Below are positions 34,411 to 43,686 of a stretch of 64,000 nt of DNA, piece by piece. The stretch spans positions 1 through 64,000 of the forward strand of contig DATKZT010000070.1 of assembly GCA_035527845.1 (NCBI GenBank). Reading direction: 5' to 3'. The translations under genes and the position numbers were made by a program. The number at the start of each line of letters is the position of its first letter. The first letter of the stretch is position 1. The notes below the pieces were generated by a model. It saw only the letters and a list, made by a program, of their open reading frames with translations. It did no database searches and had not been told where the DNA came from. The DNA comes from JAUWKC01 sp035527845 (lineage in GTDB: Bacteria > Planctomycetota > Phycisphaerae > Sedimentisphaerales > Anaerobacaceae).

Positions 34411-35901
34411 TCAGTCTTTTGCGTATTTCTTGTGCGCGTACAAAGATTTTCCAAATTCATCATAGAAATCAAACTGTATGGCAGGCATATTCTTGTTCTT
34501 GCCAGGCTCAACGGTTATTTTAAGAAATCCTGCCGAAGCTTCCTCTTGCCAGTAGGGCTGCTTAATCAGTCCCTGCGGGTCGTTCGATTTGGGATCTCCG
34601 GGGCGAGGGCCGAGTCTTGAATTTGCCTGGACTAAAGCGCCGCAGGAAAATTCTTCAATGCCCGTCGGATGAATCGAATGATACTGCCAATGCCTGTCGC
34701 CGCAGGCAATAAAGAAATTCTTTTCGAGAAAACCGTTATCAACAAGCCATTTGAAAAAGGCGTCCCTTTCGTATCTGAATCCTTCGATGTTCGTATGGTT
34801 ATCCCTTTTTCCCATGGAGCCGTCGTCGGGCCCGATCAAAGGCGTCGGTGAAATAAGAATCTTGAATGTGGCGTCACTTGCGAGCAGCGTATCCTTGAGC
34901 CATTGCTTTTGGGTGTCACCCCAGATGGTCTTGTCCGGCCCGTCGGGCATTCTGTTCGGACTGCGGTAAAGCCGGCCCTCCACGAGCCAGATTTGCAGGT
35001 CGCGGCTCACCCGGAAGGTGCCGTAGGTAAGTGCAGTCCGGTCGGCCGGATCGACGACGGGCAATTGCTCGCGAAAGTTGCTCGCCCCCATCTGGGGCGT
35101 GGGCATTTTATCTGTCGTATTGTCACAGTCATTATAGCGATAGTCGTGGTCATCCACCTCCCAATACGTCGGCACCTCCGCGAAAAGCGCGACATAGCGG
35201 GGCTGAATAAACTGTTCGTGGAACTTACGGCGCATCTCGGCTTCGGTTTTTGCGCGGTCGGACCACGCGGTGCCGGTCCAGCGGTCCGAGCCTTCTCCCT
35301 TCGCGGGGTGATCGAAATAGACGTTGTCACCCGTGGCCACAAAGAAATCAGGCTTTTGTTTCAGGATGGCTTCGAGCGCGGGGTAGCCGAGATGCTTGTC
35401 ATCGCCCTGATACGCACCTTCGGGTCTGTAGGGGCCTTCATGAAAAAAGAAATAGTTCATCCCCGTCACGACCACGAACGTCGTTTCCTGAACGGCGTTC
35501 TTGCCGCCGAGGGTTTTGAACGAACATGTGCGTCCTTTGATGGTATCGTCCCGCTCAGGTCCATACAGCAAACGGTAGTAGTATTTCGTGGAGGGTCTCA
35601 GGCCGGCCACCTTCACCTTGATAATATAGTCATAATCCTGTGAGGCCTTGATCCATTGGGTCTTGCGCGATTTTTCGAAATTAGGATTGGTCGCCAGCTC
35701 GAATCGCGCCGCGCCCTCACTTCCGGGCAGGTCTCCGTCGATGAGTGTTGCGCCCTGCGTCAGCCGGGACTGAAGTATGACGCTCGTTTCGGTAACATGG
35801 CCCGCCATCTCGCTTTGACCATGGTCTATTGACGAAGCCGCGGTCAGCAGTATAGTGCTGCAAATGCTGAGAAAGAGACTTGTAGCAAGCAAGCTTTTCA
35901 T
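34411..35901 (-). CDS. Exported PhoD-like metallophosphoesterase
   Basis: A 496-residue exported enzyme of the alkaline phosphatase D/metallophosphoesterase type. Signal peptide MKSLLATSLFLSICSTILLT, an N-terminal Fn3-like domain (SRLTQGATLIDG, LRPSTKYYYRLLYG), then the metal-site series FVATGDNVYFDHP, VDDHDYRYND, ILISPTPLIGP and ACGDRHWQYH. Such enzymes release phosphate from organic esters with Fe/Ca or similar ions. It heads the group containing two sulfatases. A second, different PhoD-like gene is at 59513-61345. Its role may be phosphate supply or removal of phosphate or sulfate-like groups; not determined by sequence. Confidence 0.85.
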   Translation of the reverse strand: MKSLLATSLFLSICSTILLTAASSIDHGQSEMAGHVTETSVILQSRLTQGATLIDGDLPGSEGAARFELATNPNFEKSRKTQWIKASQDYDYIIKVKVAGLRPSTKYYYRLLYGPERDDTIKGRTCSFKTLGGKNAVQETTFVVVTGMNYFFFHEGPYRPEGAYQGDDKHLGYPALEAILKQKPDFFVATGDNVYFDHPAKGEGSDRWTGTAWSDRAKTEAEMRRKFHEQFIQPRYVALFAEVPTYWEVDDHDYRYNDCDNTTDKMPTPQMGASNFREQLPVVDPADRTALTYGTFRVSRDLQIWLVEGRLYRSPNRMPDGPDKTIWGDTQKQWLKDTLLASDATFKILISPTPLIGPDDGSMGKRDNHTNIEGFRYERDAFFKWLVDNGFLEKNFFIACGDRHWQYHSIHPTGIEEFSCGALVQANSRLGPRPGDPKSNDPQGLIKQPYWQEEASAGFLKITVEPGKNKNMPAIQFDFYDEFGKSLYAHKKYAKD

Positions 35902-35948
35902 CCGGCCTCACACGATTTAGCAATACCGACCAATTTGAACTGTTCCGC

Positions 35949-35977
35949 ATCATATTGCCGAACACCTGAAATGTCAA
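35949..35977 (-). promoter_or_regulatory. Sigma-70-type promoter of the PhoD-sulfatase group
   Basis: On the - strand, TTGACA (35977-35972) and TATGAT (35954-35949) with a 17-nt spacer, about 40 nt before the start codon. This is among the best promoter matches in the window. Confidence 0.7.
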
Positions 35978-36168
35978 GAACAGCAATTACCCTGTTCGTA
36001 GAAAAGCTTTTATACAAAGCTGCCTCGGAGAAGAAAATCCTTGGTAGTTCAAAGTGATTCCTGTAAGATTATTGACGTCGTACGGAGAAAACTATGCTGT
36101 GTAAGAGCGTAAATGGGAAATACCGGGTAATGTTGTGTGGGAATACCGGATTAAAGAAAGGAAGGAAA

Positions 36169-37140
36169 ATGGAGCCAGTAAGCAAAGGAGCACACTTACG
36201 ATTTATTACTGTTTTGGTGGTAGTTATTGCGGCGGCAATGATTGTTCTTGTGTTTGGCTGTCAGCAAGAGAAACAGAGTAAATACCATGATTATTTCCGT
36301 GAATTCAGCGACCAGCAGTGGCTGGCAATGGTTAGAGAACCCGAGCATCAGCCTATAGCCTACTGGGTTGGTATTGGTCCCGGAAGAGTTACTGAGACCG
36401 GAACCGGCATAGGGCACGTGGGAGAGGGTTTCAAGTCAACACCTGCTGGAGTGCTGGAGCACCACCTTACGACGGGACTGGTTCGAAGAAAACCCCTGCT
36501 GTTTCTGAGTCTCTTGGATTCTAAAGAACCTAAGCTTATTTTGACCGGCATCTATATATACGATCGAGGTTTTCGAGGTCCACAGTTCGAGCTGCGAAAA
36601 CAAGATAGGTCGAAGATTGAGGCTGCTTTTCGCAACTTAATTCAGCACAAAGACGCCCGTATTCGCTTCATGGCCATCCGATGGTTGGGTATTCGAGACT
36701 GGCTGAACGTTGATGATGCTAAACGCGGGCTTAACGACCGTTCTCTGAGTGTCCGGATTACTACTGCGTGCGTTCTACACGGGATTCTTGGGGACGCTCA
36801 TCGTTATGATCTCAATGGTAAACTGATAGTGGGCGATTCGATTGAGGTTGAGAGGCTTGTGGATGAAACACGTCAATTGGCACCGGTGTTTTTAGACCAT
36901 TTAAACGACAACCATTTCAAGATACGCAAGGAAGTAGCCCGAGAATTTCGCGCTATGTTCAAATACCTTGTGGCGGCGGAGGGTGGGGGAGTTCGCGCAC
37001 TACTGCCGGATTCTTTCCCAAAAAGAATCGATTGGGTGCGTGCTGATTGGCATACGCGGGACAAGGCAAAAGAAGAACTAAAGGCATGGTGGGAGCAGCG
37101 CGGTGAAGAGGCTTTGCGTTTTGCTCATCCGGTTCAATAG
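36169..37140 (+). CDS. HEAT-like lipoprotein
   Basis: A 323-residue protein with a lipoprotein signal (LRFITVLVVVIAAAMIVLVFGC, Cys31 as the lipidated residue). The body contains helical repeat-like stretches (DARIRFMAIRWLGIRDWLN, SVRITTACVLHGILGD, FKIRKEVAREFRAM), consistent with a short HEAT array. The ATG at 36169 follows AAGGAAGGAAA, a strong ribosome site; an upstream ATG at 36094 lacks one. It is transcribed away from the PhoD gene. Function unknown. Confidence 0.75.
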   Translation: MEPVSKGAHLRFITVLVVVIAAAMIVLVFGCQQEKQSKYHDYFREFSDQQWLAMVREPEHQPIAYWVGIGPGRVTETGTGIGHVGEGFKSTPAGVLEHHLTTGLVRRKPLLFLSLLDSKEPKLILTGIYIYDRGFRGPQFELRKQDRSKIEAAFRNLIQHKDARIRFMAIRWLGIRDWLNVDDAKRGLNDRSLSVRITTACVLHGILGDAHRYDLNGKLIVGDSIEVERLVDETRQLAPVFLDHLNDNHFKIRKEVAREFRAMFKYLVAAEGGGVRALLPDSFPKRIDWVRADWHTRDKAKEELKAWWEQRGEEALRFAHPVQ

Positions 37141-37240
37141 GTTTTGGGAGTCTAATTTCGGAGTAAGATTTGTGCAGAGCGATTGCGGAGTTGCTGTGCT
37201 TATCAAGCGTTCGTAGGACCGCTTAAAAACGGTTAATTTT

Positions 37241-38551
37241 ATGATGAAGACTACTTTTCTATCTCTTTTAGTAACTTTTGTATTTGCGTTTCAATCCAAT
37301 GCGATAGCAGCCAAAAAGGAATTCGGAGACAATTCGGATTCAGAGACAACATACGTACCCCAAAAAACCTCCGAATATTCGATTCCTGTCAGGGCTATTA
37401 CACACGCCCCCAAATACCATTGGTTCGGCTATTATGATAAAATGGAGTTTGACCCCAGCGGCCGTTATGTGCTTGGAATGCAGGCGGATTTTGAGCATCG
37501 CTCTCCCAGGCCTGACGATGTTATAAAGATTGGAATGGTGGATTTGGCGCATAATGACCGTTGGATAGAGCTGGGCGAAAGCCGGGCATGGAACTGGCAG
37601 CAGGGTTGTATGCTGCAGTGGAGGCCCGGTTCTCCAACAGAAATTATGTGGAACGACCGTGAAGGCGAGAGGTTCGTTTGCCACATTCTCGATGTTAACA
37701 CAGGCAAAAAGAAGACAGTGCCGTTTCCCATTTATACAGTTAGTCCCGACGGCCTCACTGCCGTTGCCCCGGACTTTCGCCGTATCCAGGATATGCGTCC
37801 CGGTTACGGCTATGCGGGCTCGCCCGACCCCTACAAGAACGAGCCGGCCCCAAAGGATTCGGGCATCTTCCGAATCGACCTCGAAAAGGGGCGAACAGAA
37901 CTGATCGTCTCGCTGGCTGACATCGCCAAAATTCCATACGAAGCCGGCGACATAAGCAAGGCCAAACACTACTTCAACCACCTGCTTATCAATCCTGACG
38001 GCACGCGCTTTATCTTCCTGCACCGTTGGCGGATGGCGGGAAAAGCCGGCAGCATCGGAGGCACGCGAATGTTCACTGCTTCACTCGACGGCAGGAATAT
38101 CCGTCTGGTCGACGGCTACGGCCATACGTCCCACTTTATCTGGCGTGACCGCCGCCACATCCTCGCCTGGGCGAAGCACCCTTCCTATGGGTACGCCTTT
38201 TACCTCTATGAAGACGGCACGGATAAAGTTGAGGTCGTTGGTAAGAACGTCATGACCACAAATGGGCACTGCAGCTATCTGCCGGGAAATGAATGGATTC
38301 TCAACGATACTTATCCCGATGAGCAGAGGATGCAGCATCTATATCTATACCATGTCCCAACGGGTAAGAAGATCACACTTGGCAGCTTTTATTCCGCTCC
38401 TGAGTACACCGGCGAGTGGCGAACCGATACCCATCCCCGGTTCAGTCCTGATGGCCGAAACATTGTTATCGATTCAACGCACGGCGGCAATGGCAGGCAG
38501 TTATACTTGATTGATATCAGCACAATCGTCGACCAAAAAGGAGAAGAATAG
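37241..38551 (+). CDS. Exported TolB-like beta-propeller protein
   Basis: A 436-residue protein with a signal peptide (MMKTTFLSLLVTFVFAFQSNAIA). Repeated blade motifs such as FDPSGRYVLGMQ, VSPDGLTAVAPD, INPDGTRFIFLHRW and FSPDGRNIVIDS mark a WD40/TolB-type beta-propeller; the early HWFGYYDKMEF and later HPRFSPDG pattern recalls the oligogalacturonate-lyase-like propeller group, but the catalytic residues cannot be confirmed. It is 11 nt ahead of the FG-GAP gene and probably co-transcribed. It could bind or cut an acidic polysaccharide. Confidence 0.7.
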   Translation: MMKTTFLSLLVTFVFAFQSNAIAAKKEFGDNSDSETTYVPQKTSEYSIPVRAITHAPKYHWFGYYDKMEFDPSGRYVLGMQADFEHRSPRPDDVIKIGMVDLAHNDRWIELGESRAWNWQQGCMLQWRPGSPTEIMWNDREGERFVCHILDVNTGKKKTVPFPIYTVSPDGLTAVAPDFRRIQDMRPGYGYAGSPDPYKNEPAPKDSGIFRIDLEKGRTELIVSLADIAKIPYEAGDISKAKHYFNHLLINPDGTRFIFLHRWRMAGKAGSIGGTRMFTASLDGRNIRLVDGYGHTSHFIWRDRRHILAWAKHPSYGYAFYLYEDGTDKVEVVGKNVMTTNGHCSYLPGNEWILNDTYPDEQRMQHLYLYHVPTGKKITLGSFYSAPEYTGEWRTDTHPRFSPDGRNIVIDSTHGGNGRQLYLIDISTIVDQKGEE

Positions 38552-38562
38552 GAGACGACACT

Positions 38563-40341
38563 ATGCAGAATTCCTGCCGGAGGTGCTTACCGCTGGGCTT
38601 GATACCGGCCTTGCTTGCGGTTTTTTTTGTGACCGCCGGCGTCAATGCCCGTGAGAATTATTACCCCGACATTTCTACTGTGTTGACCACGGGCGCGCCC
38701 GACGGCATCGGCCCCTTCGCTCCAGTCAGCGTCCACGATTTCCCCCTGGGCCGCGCCTTTGTTTACGGCGGCCAGTCGCCCGACCTGTTCCTTCGCGCCG
38801 GCAACTGGACCAATGTATCCCCGGGCATCTACCTCTACAGATATCTCAGCCGCAAAGAAGGAGTCCCCGTCTTCGGCGAGCCGGTGTATGTACAACTGCC
38901 GCCGGGGCTCAGTGGAAACTGCACGATTCTCCAGGGCAAAGAAGGGGACGTTCTTGGTCTCTGGAAAGTGCACGATGATTTCAAACTGGCGCGGTATAAC
39001 AAGGAAAAGCACCGGTTCGAATCCGTACCCAAAGACCACATCAAGGAGCCCTGCGATAAGATCTGGGCACAGAACGGATCAGGGCGAATGACCCACATAG
39101 AGTTCGACAATCATGCGCCCGGATTCATCGCCGGCTCACGCTACGGCAACCTGTCGTTCTACAATTACGGCCCCGGTTTCGAACTTTCCCGGTGCCGCTA
39201 TGCGGTGGGCGCCGATGGTATCATGCTCAGAAACAAAACCACAGGCGCAAACCCCCTCGCATATCCCAACGCCCAAGGCACAAATTGCGACCTTCTCGTT
39301 ATCGGTGAAGGCGGCACCTACTATTACCGCTTCAGCGGACGTTTCGATGACCGCGACCAGCCGGTTTACGCCGATCAGGCCCCTTTGCTCGAAAAGAACT
39401 CGCCCCTGTCTCACAGCAGCCTGCCAGTGATCAATACCATCGATTGGGACGGGGACGGTGACATCGATATCGTCAGCGGCGACTCCGTCGGATTTGTATG
39501 CCTGCTCGAAAACGCCGGCTCCACCGCCCAGCCGAAATTCCTCGCTCCGGTTAAACTTCGTGCCGCCGGACAGATCATTCGAATCCGGCCCGGCTATTAC
39601 GGAAGCCTCCAGGGCCCGAAAGAAGCCAACTGGGGCTATACATGCCCCACAGTGGTCGACTGGAACGGCGACGGCCTGCCGGATATCGTTATGAGCGACT
39701 CCACCGCCACACACAAAGTCTATATGAACCACGGAACGAGGGAAAAACCCGAACTGGCCGCCGCTAAAGAACTGTTCTGTGAAGGGCTCGACCTGCACGG
39801 CGCCTGGCGCGTCAAGCCGGGCGTGGGTCTGCTGAAAGGCAAAATGGCCTACGTGCTAATCGACGAAGACGAAGAATTTCATCTTTTCTGGAAAATCGAC
39901 GACCAGAACCTCGAAGACGCCGGCAAGCTCCACCTCGAAAGCGGCCCCGTCATCGCCGCTAACTACCGCAAAGGCGGACGAGGCGGTCGCGTCAAAATCA
40001 CACTCTTCGACTTCAACGGCGACGGACAGAACGACATGCTCATCACAACCCACAGCGGAAACTCCATCCCACACGCCGAATACGGCATCCCCCGCCAGGC
40101 CGGAGCAATGGTACTGCTCATGTTGAACACCTCAAAGGGCGATGACATCCGCTTTGCCCCCCCGCGTCCCCTTCAGTACAAAGGCAGGACCCTGTATCTT
40201 GGCGAACATAGCTGTAGCGCAGCGCCCTACCCATTCGAAAAGGATAAGTTCGGAATGCTCGTCACCATCGAGAACGGCCGGTTCTTCCTCCTGCCGCCCA
40301 AAGACATCTCATGGGGCCCATTCCATCAGAAACAGAATTGA
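38563..40341 (+). CDS. Exported FG-GAP/VCBS-repeat protein
   Basis: A 592-residue protein with a signal peptide (LGLIPALLAVFFVTAGVNA). It contains several FG-GAP/VCBS calcium-binding repeats: IDWDGDGDIDIVSGDS, DWNGDGLPDIVMSDST and DFNGDGQNDMLITTHSG. These fold as integrin-like beta-propellers and are common in planctomycete surface proteins that contact polysaccharides. Start ATG at 38563 is 11 nt after the propeller gene's stop. The ligand is not evident. Confidence 0.85.
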   Translation: MQNSCRRCLPLGLIPALLAVFFVTAGVNARENYYPDISTVLTTGAPDGIGPFAPVSVHDFPLGRAFVYGGQSPDLFLRAGNWTNVSPGIYLYRYLSRKEGVPVFGEPVYVQLPPGLSGNCTILQGKEGDVLGLWKVHDDFKLARYNKEKHRFESVPKDHIKEPCDKIWAQNGSGRMTHIEFDNHAPGFIAGSRYGNLSFYNYGPGFELSRCRYAVGADGIMLRNKTTGANPLAYPNAQGTNCDLLVIGEGGTYYYRFSGRFDDRDQPVYADQAPLLEKNSPLSHSSLPVINTIDWDGDGDIDIVSGDSVGFVCLLENAGSTAQPKFLAPVKLRAAGQIIRIRPGYYGSLQGPKEANWGYTCPTVVDWNGDGLPDIVMSDSTATHKVYMNHGTREKPELAAAKELFCEGLDLHGAWRVKPGVGLLKGKMAYVLIDEDEEFHLFWKIDDQNLEDAGKLHLESGPVIAANYRKGGRGGRVKITLFDFNGDGQNDMLITTHSGNSIPHAEYGIPRQAGAMVLLMLNTSKGDDIRFAPPRPLQYKGRTLYLGEHSCSAAPYPFEKDKFGMLVTIENGRFFLLPPKDISWGPFHQKQN

Positions 40342-40370
40342 ATTGGATCCCCAATGCCAGGCACCCATAG

Positions 40371-40532
40371 CTACAATAGAGTCCGTGCGGTCGTCGCCGT
40401 ATAGGTCCACCTGCCTCCGCACCCGCTCATGGGCCACTGGCATGGCGTGGCTCCAATCGCTAACCTTGACAAAGCAATAGCTCCCAAACCTGCGGTATTG
40501 AGAAACCGGCGTCTGTTAAATACGCCGTTCAC
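40371..40532 (-). pseudogene. Remnant of a Tat-exported protein gene
   Basis: From a GTG at 40532 the frame reads FNRRRFLNTAGLGAIALSRL, a clear Tat signal, and stops after about 53 codons. A second frame nearby reads VDLYGDDRTDSIVAMGAWHW, which may be a trace of an oxidoreductase-like protein. It lies just downstream of a sulfatase gene on the same strand. The body of the gene is gone. Confidence 0.55.
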
Positions 40533-40548
40533 AGGCTTACCCCTTTTA

Positions 40549-41985
40549 TCATGGCTGGACTTCCTTTGCCCACTGCTCGTGAAGCTTCATCAAACGGCGG
40601 ACGAGGTCGGGATGCTCGTCGGCATGGTTTCTTAACTCCGGCTGGTCATCGGCCAGATTGCCGAGAAACACTCGTGGCATTTCGCGCCGGGGCTCAGGCT
40701 TGCCCTGCCATTCGTCGGTGGTGTCCCGGCCGTTGTAAATCAGCTTCCAGTCGCCCTGGCGGACGGCCCACATATTCTGCCACTGCCAGTGCATTACCTT
40801 GTGATGGGTGGGAGCGTGTTCGGATTTGATAATCCGCATAAGGCTTTTGCCGTCAAGCTTACATCCGGGTAAAGGCACGTCACAAAGTTCAAGCACGGTC
40901 GGGTAGAAATCAGCCAATGTCACTGCCTGGTCACGGACGACGTTCTGCGGCAGCCGGGCGGGATAGCTGATGACAGCCGGCACTCGGATGCCGCCCTCGA
41001 AGAAGCTGTGCTTGGCGCCGCGCCAATTGCCGGTGTTTCCGCCGCCGCCGTTGGCGCCGTAATTATGGCCTTTGGGCAGTCCGCTCGCGTGGTCATCGAC
41101 TTTGATCTTGTAGCTTTCCGAAGAATGGCCGTTGTCACTTGTAAAGATGATTATGGTCTCGTCACGGAGGCCAAGCTCATCGAGCTTTTTGAGAATCTTA
41201 CCCATACGGTCATCGGTGGTGGAGACTATCTTAGCGTAGGAGCGGCGAGGCTCTGGCAGTTGGCCATACACAGAGTCAAATTTGCTGTCCGCCTGCTCGG
41301 GATAATGAGGGATGTTGAAGGCCACGCACAAAAAGAAGGGGCCGGACTTGTTTTCGTCAAGAAAGCGAATTGCCTCGCGCACGACCAAGTCGGGAAAGTA
41401 TTTTCCCGGCTCGAAGACTTCTTCGGTGCCGCGATAAAGGTCGTGGAAGCCTTTGCCGTGGAGGTAATAGTGATTGTAATTATCGATGAAGCCGTCGCGC
41501 AGGCCGAGGAACTCGTCGAAGCCCTGTTTTGTGGGGCCGTAATCGAGGTGGGCGCCGAGATGCCATTTTCCGAAAAGGGCCGTTCTATAACCCTGGGCCT
41601 TGAGGGCTTCGGCGAGGGTGATCTCCTCAAGGTACATATTCCCTTTCTTCTCTCCTTTTGCATTGCCTTGCACCCAGGTGTTGACGCCGGAGCGCTGAGG
41701 ATGTCTGCCCGTATGCAACAGCGCGCGGGAGGGACAGCAGACGGTATGCGCGTATGCCTGTGTGAAACGCACGCCGGTCGCAGCCAGAGAATCCATATTC
41801 GGCGTGTACAAATCCTTTGAGCCGTAGCAATTGACGTCGAGCGTTCCCTGGTCATCGGTGTAGAAGATAAGAACATTCGGACGTTTGCCTTTCGTTGAGC
41901 GGCCTCGCATTGACGCCCCACACCCGCACAAAGCAAGTGACGCCCCAGCGAGGCCCGCGGCTTTTAGAAAATTACGTCGGTTCAT
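40549..41985 (-). CDS. Type I sulfatase (Cys-type, Tat signal)
   Basis: A 478-residue sulfatase. Tat signal NRRNFLKAAGLAGASLALCGC, then FYTDDQG as the metal-site DD (a variant of the usual ADDLG), formylglycine C83-CPSR with two adjacent cysteines, GKWHLGA, and TSDNGHS. The C terminus (VRQGDWKLIYNGRDTTDEW) is normal. The ATG at 41985 follows AAGGAG with 9 nt spacing; a longer N terminus is less likely. It is 28 nt downstream of another sulfatase and probably co-transcribed. Confidence 0.93.
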   Translation of the reverse strand: MNRRNFLKAAGLAGASLALCGCGASMRGRSTKGKRPNVLIFYTDDQGTLDVNCYGSKDLYTPNMDSLAATGVRFTQAYAHTVCCPSRALLHTGRHPQRSGVNTWVQGNAKGEKKGNMYLEEITLAEALKAQGYRTALFGKWHLGAHLDYGPTKQGFDEFLGLRDGFIDNYNHYYLHGKGFHDLYRGTEEVFEPGKYFPDLVVREAIRFLDENKSGPFFLCVAFNIPHYPEQADSKFDSVYGQLPEPRRSYAKIVSTTDDRMGKILKKLDELGLRDETIIIFTSDNGHSSESYKIKVDDHASGLPKGHNYGANGGGGNTGNWRGAKHSFFEGGIRVPAVISYPARLPQNVVRDQAVTLADFYPTVLELCDVPLPGCKLDGKSLMRIIKSEHAPTHHKVMHWQWQNMWAVRQGDWKLIYNGRDTTDEWQGKPEPRREMPRVFLGNLADDQPELRNHADEHPDLVRRLMKLHEQWAKEVQP

Positions 41986-42013
41986 CAAAGAATTCTCCTT
42001 GCAAGAGTGCCAG

Positions 42014-43528
42014 TCATCCATTCAGGCCTCGGCTATAGCCCCGGCGTTTGTACTTTTCCAACAGGTTGGTGAGCTTTTCAACAATATCCGGGTGGTCATT
42101 GTACAGATTCCTTTCTTCTGAATGGTCGTCTTTCATATCATAGAGCTGGCCGGGCGGGTCGTCCTGCTTTATCGCGTTCGGTCCGGTTTGGTAGCGGTTG
42201 CCGCCCGAGCCTTTGCAGAGTATCAGCTTCCATCGGCCCTGTCGGATTGCGAATTCTCCCTTCGATGAGTGATGCACGACGGCCTCGCGGATGGGTTTTT
42301 CTAAATTCTCATCGAGCATTGCCGGCAGTATGCTATAACTGTCTTCGGCGGCGCTGTCAGCGAGCTTGTCGCCTAAAATTTCAGCAGCGGTAGCCATAAG
42401 GTCGGTCAGGCATATTGTCTGGCTGCTGACTGTATTTGGTCTGATTGTTAAAGGCCACGAGGCAATGAACGGGATTCGGTGGCCGCCGTCCCAGATATCT
42501 CTCTTTTTGCCGCGGAAGTGATAGCTGCTGTGGTGGGCATACTCTTGTATGCGCTTCTCCATTCCTTTTTCGGGGCCGTTGTCACTGGTAAAGATAATCA
42601 GAGTGTCTTCGGTTATGCCGTGTTTATCGAGCGCTTTCATTACCTGGCCCAACGTCCAGTCGACCTGCACCACAAAGTCACCGTACTTGCCGGCTCTGCT
42701 TGCGCCCTGGAACTGTTTCCTGGGCAAAATCGGAGTGTGTGGCGCGGTCAGCGGGAAATACAGAAAGAATGGTCTGCCTGGACTTTCGACCTGATGCCTT
42801 TCGATAAACTCAACCGCTTTTTTCGTCAGAGTAGGCATCACCTGCTCGTGTTCGAAACCGGGCGCTGCCGGACCGGCTCGATAAAATTCGGGCCAGCCGC
42901 GCCCTTCGATCACCTCGGTGGCGGCGGCCGCAACGTTGTCGTTCTCGACATAGACATAAGGATCCATATCCAGCGACGCCGGTATCCCAAAGAAATAATC
43001 AAAGCCGACGTCGGTGGGGCCGCCTTTTATCGGTTTGCTATAATCTATGTTGTTCCGATTGGGCTCTTCGCCGTCGCTGGTAGGCCAACCGAGACCGAGA
43101 TGCCATTTACCGATGCAGGCGGTGCGATAGCCATGGCGCTTGAGCAACGATGCAACCGTTAATCTTTCAGGCTCAATCAACGGTTCTGAGTATCCCCAAA
43201 GCACGCCTTTCTTCAGGCGAGTGCGCCAACAGTATCGCCCCGTGAGAACCCCATATCGCGTAGGTGTACAGACGGCCGAGCCGGAATGGGCATCGGTGAA
43301 ACGCATGCCTTCAGATGCCAGCCGGTCAACGTTAGGCGTGGGAATCTTCGAATCGCTGTTCAGACACGTCACGTCCCCGTAGCCTAAATCATCCGCCATA
43401 ATAAATACGATATTGGGAAGTCTGCGGCGGTGGTTCCTTGAGCTTTTGAAGCTATTCGTGCAGCCCGGCAAAAAGAGCGAGGCTGCTCCAAAGCCCACGC
43501 TTTTCAGGAAAACTCTGCGTGTGGTCAT
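42014..43528 (-). CDS. Type I sulfatase (Cys-type, Tat signal)
   Basis: A 504-residue sulfatase. Tat signal TTRRVFLKSVGFGAASLFLPGC, metal-site MADDLG, formylglycine C87-TPTR, GKWHLGL, TSDNGPE and C-terminal QGRWKLILCKG. A specificity loop (CWRTRLKKGVLWGYSEPLI) differs from the neighbours. The ATG at 43528 is preferred over upstream TTG and GTG codons. The upstream gap to the dockerin gene holds a fragment of another sulfatase. Confidence 0.93.
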   Translation of the reverse strand: MTTRRVFLKSVGFGAASLFLPGCTNSFKSSRNHRRRLPNIVFIMADDLGYGDVTCLNSDSKIPTPNVDRLASEGMRFTDAHSGSAVCTPTRYGVLTGRYCWRTRLKKGVLWGYSEPLIEPERLTVASLLKRHGYRTACIGKWHLGLGWPTSDGEEPNRNNIDYSKPIKGGPTDVGFDYFFGIPASLDMDPYVYVENDNVAAAATEVIEGRGWPEFYRAGPAAPGFEHEQVMPTLTKKAVEFIERHQVESPGRPFFLYFPLTAPHTPILPRKQFQGASRAGKYGDFVVQVDWTLGQVMKALDKHGITEDTLIIFTSDNGPEKGMEKRIQEYAHHSSYHFRGKKRDIWDGGHRIPFIASWPLTIRPNTVSSQTICLTDLMATAAEILGDKLADSAAEDSYSILPAMLDENLEKPIREAVVHHSSKGEFAIRQGRWKLILCKGSGGNRYQTGPNAIKQDDPPGQLYDMKDDHSEERNLYNDHPDIVEKLTNLLEKYKRRGYSRGLNG

Positions 43529-43567
43529 CACCAATCTCGGCCAGAAAAAAGTATCGCCGGCTGGTCC

Positions 43568-43680
43568 TCACTTGTTCCAGTCGCCGGATATGATAGGAAA
43601 TTTATTAACCGGTGTAAAGGCCGTGGCGTGGTCGCCGCCGGAGTGGCTGCGCCTGCAGGAATCGGTCCATTTGTTGAGCG
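43568..43680 (-). pseudogene. C-terminal remnant of a lost sulfatase
   Basis: The frame LNKWTDSCRRSHSGGDHAT, ATAFTPVNKFPIISGDWNK and stop matches the C terminus of the intact sulfatase at 45325-46848 (ESCRRSHSGGDYPTAF, then PQITGTW) with only substitutions. The fragment starts just after the stop of the dockerin gene, so that gene probably replaced or was joined to the missing sulfatase body. Confidence 0.85.
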
Positions 43681-43686
43681 AGGGTT

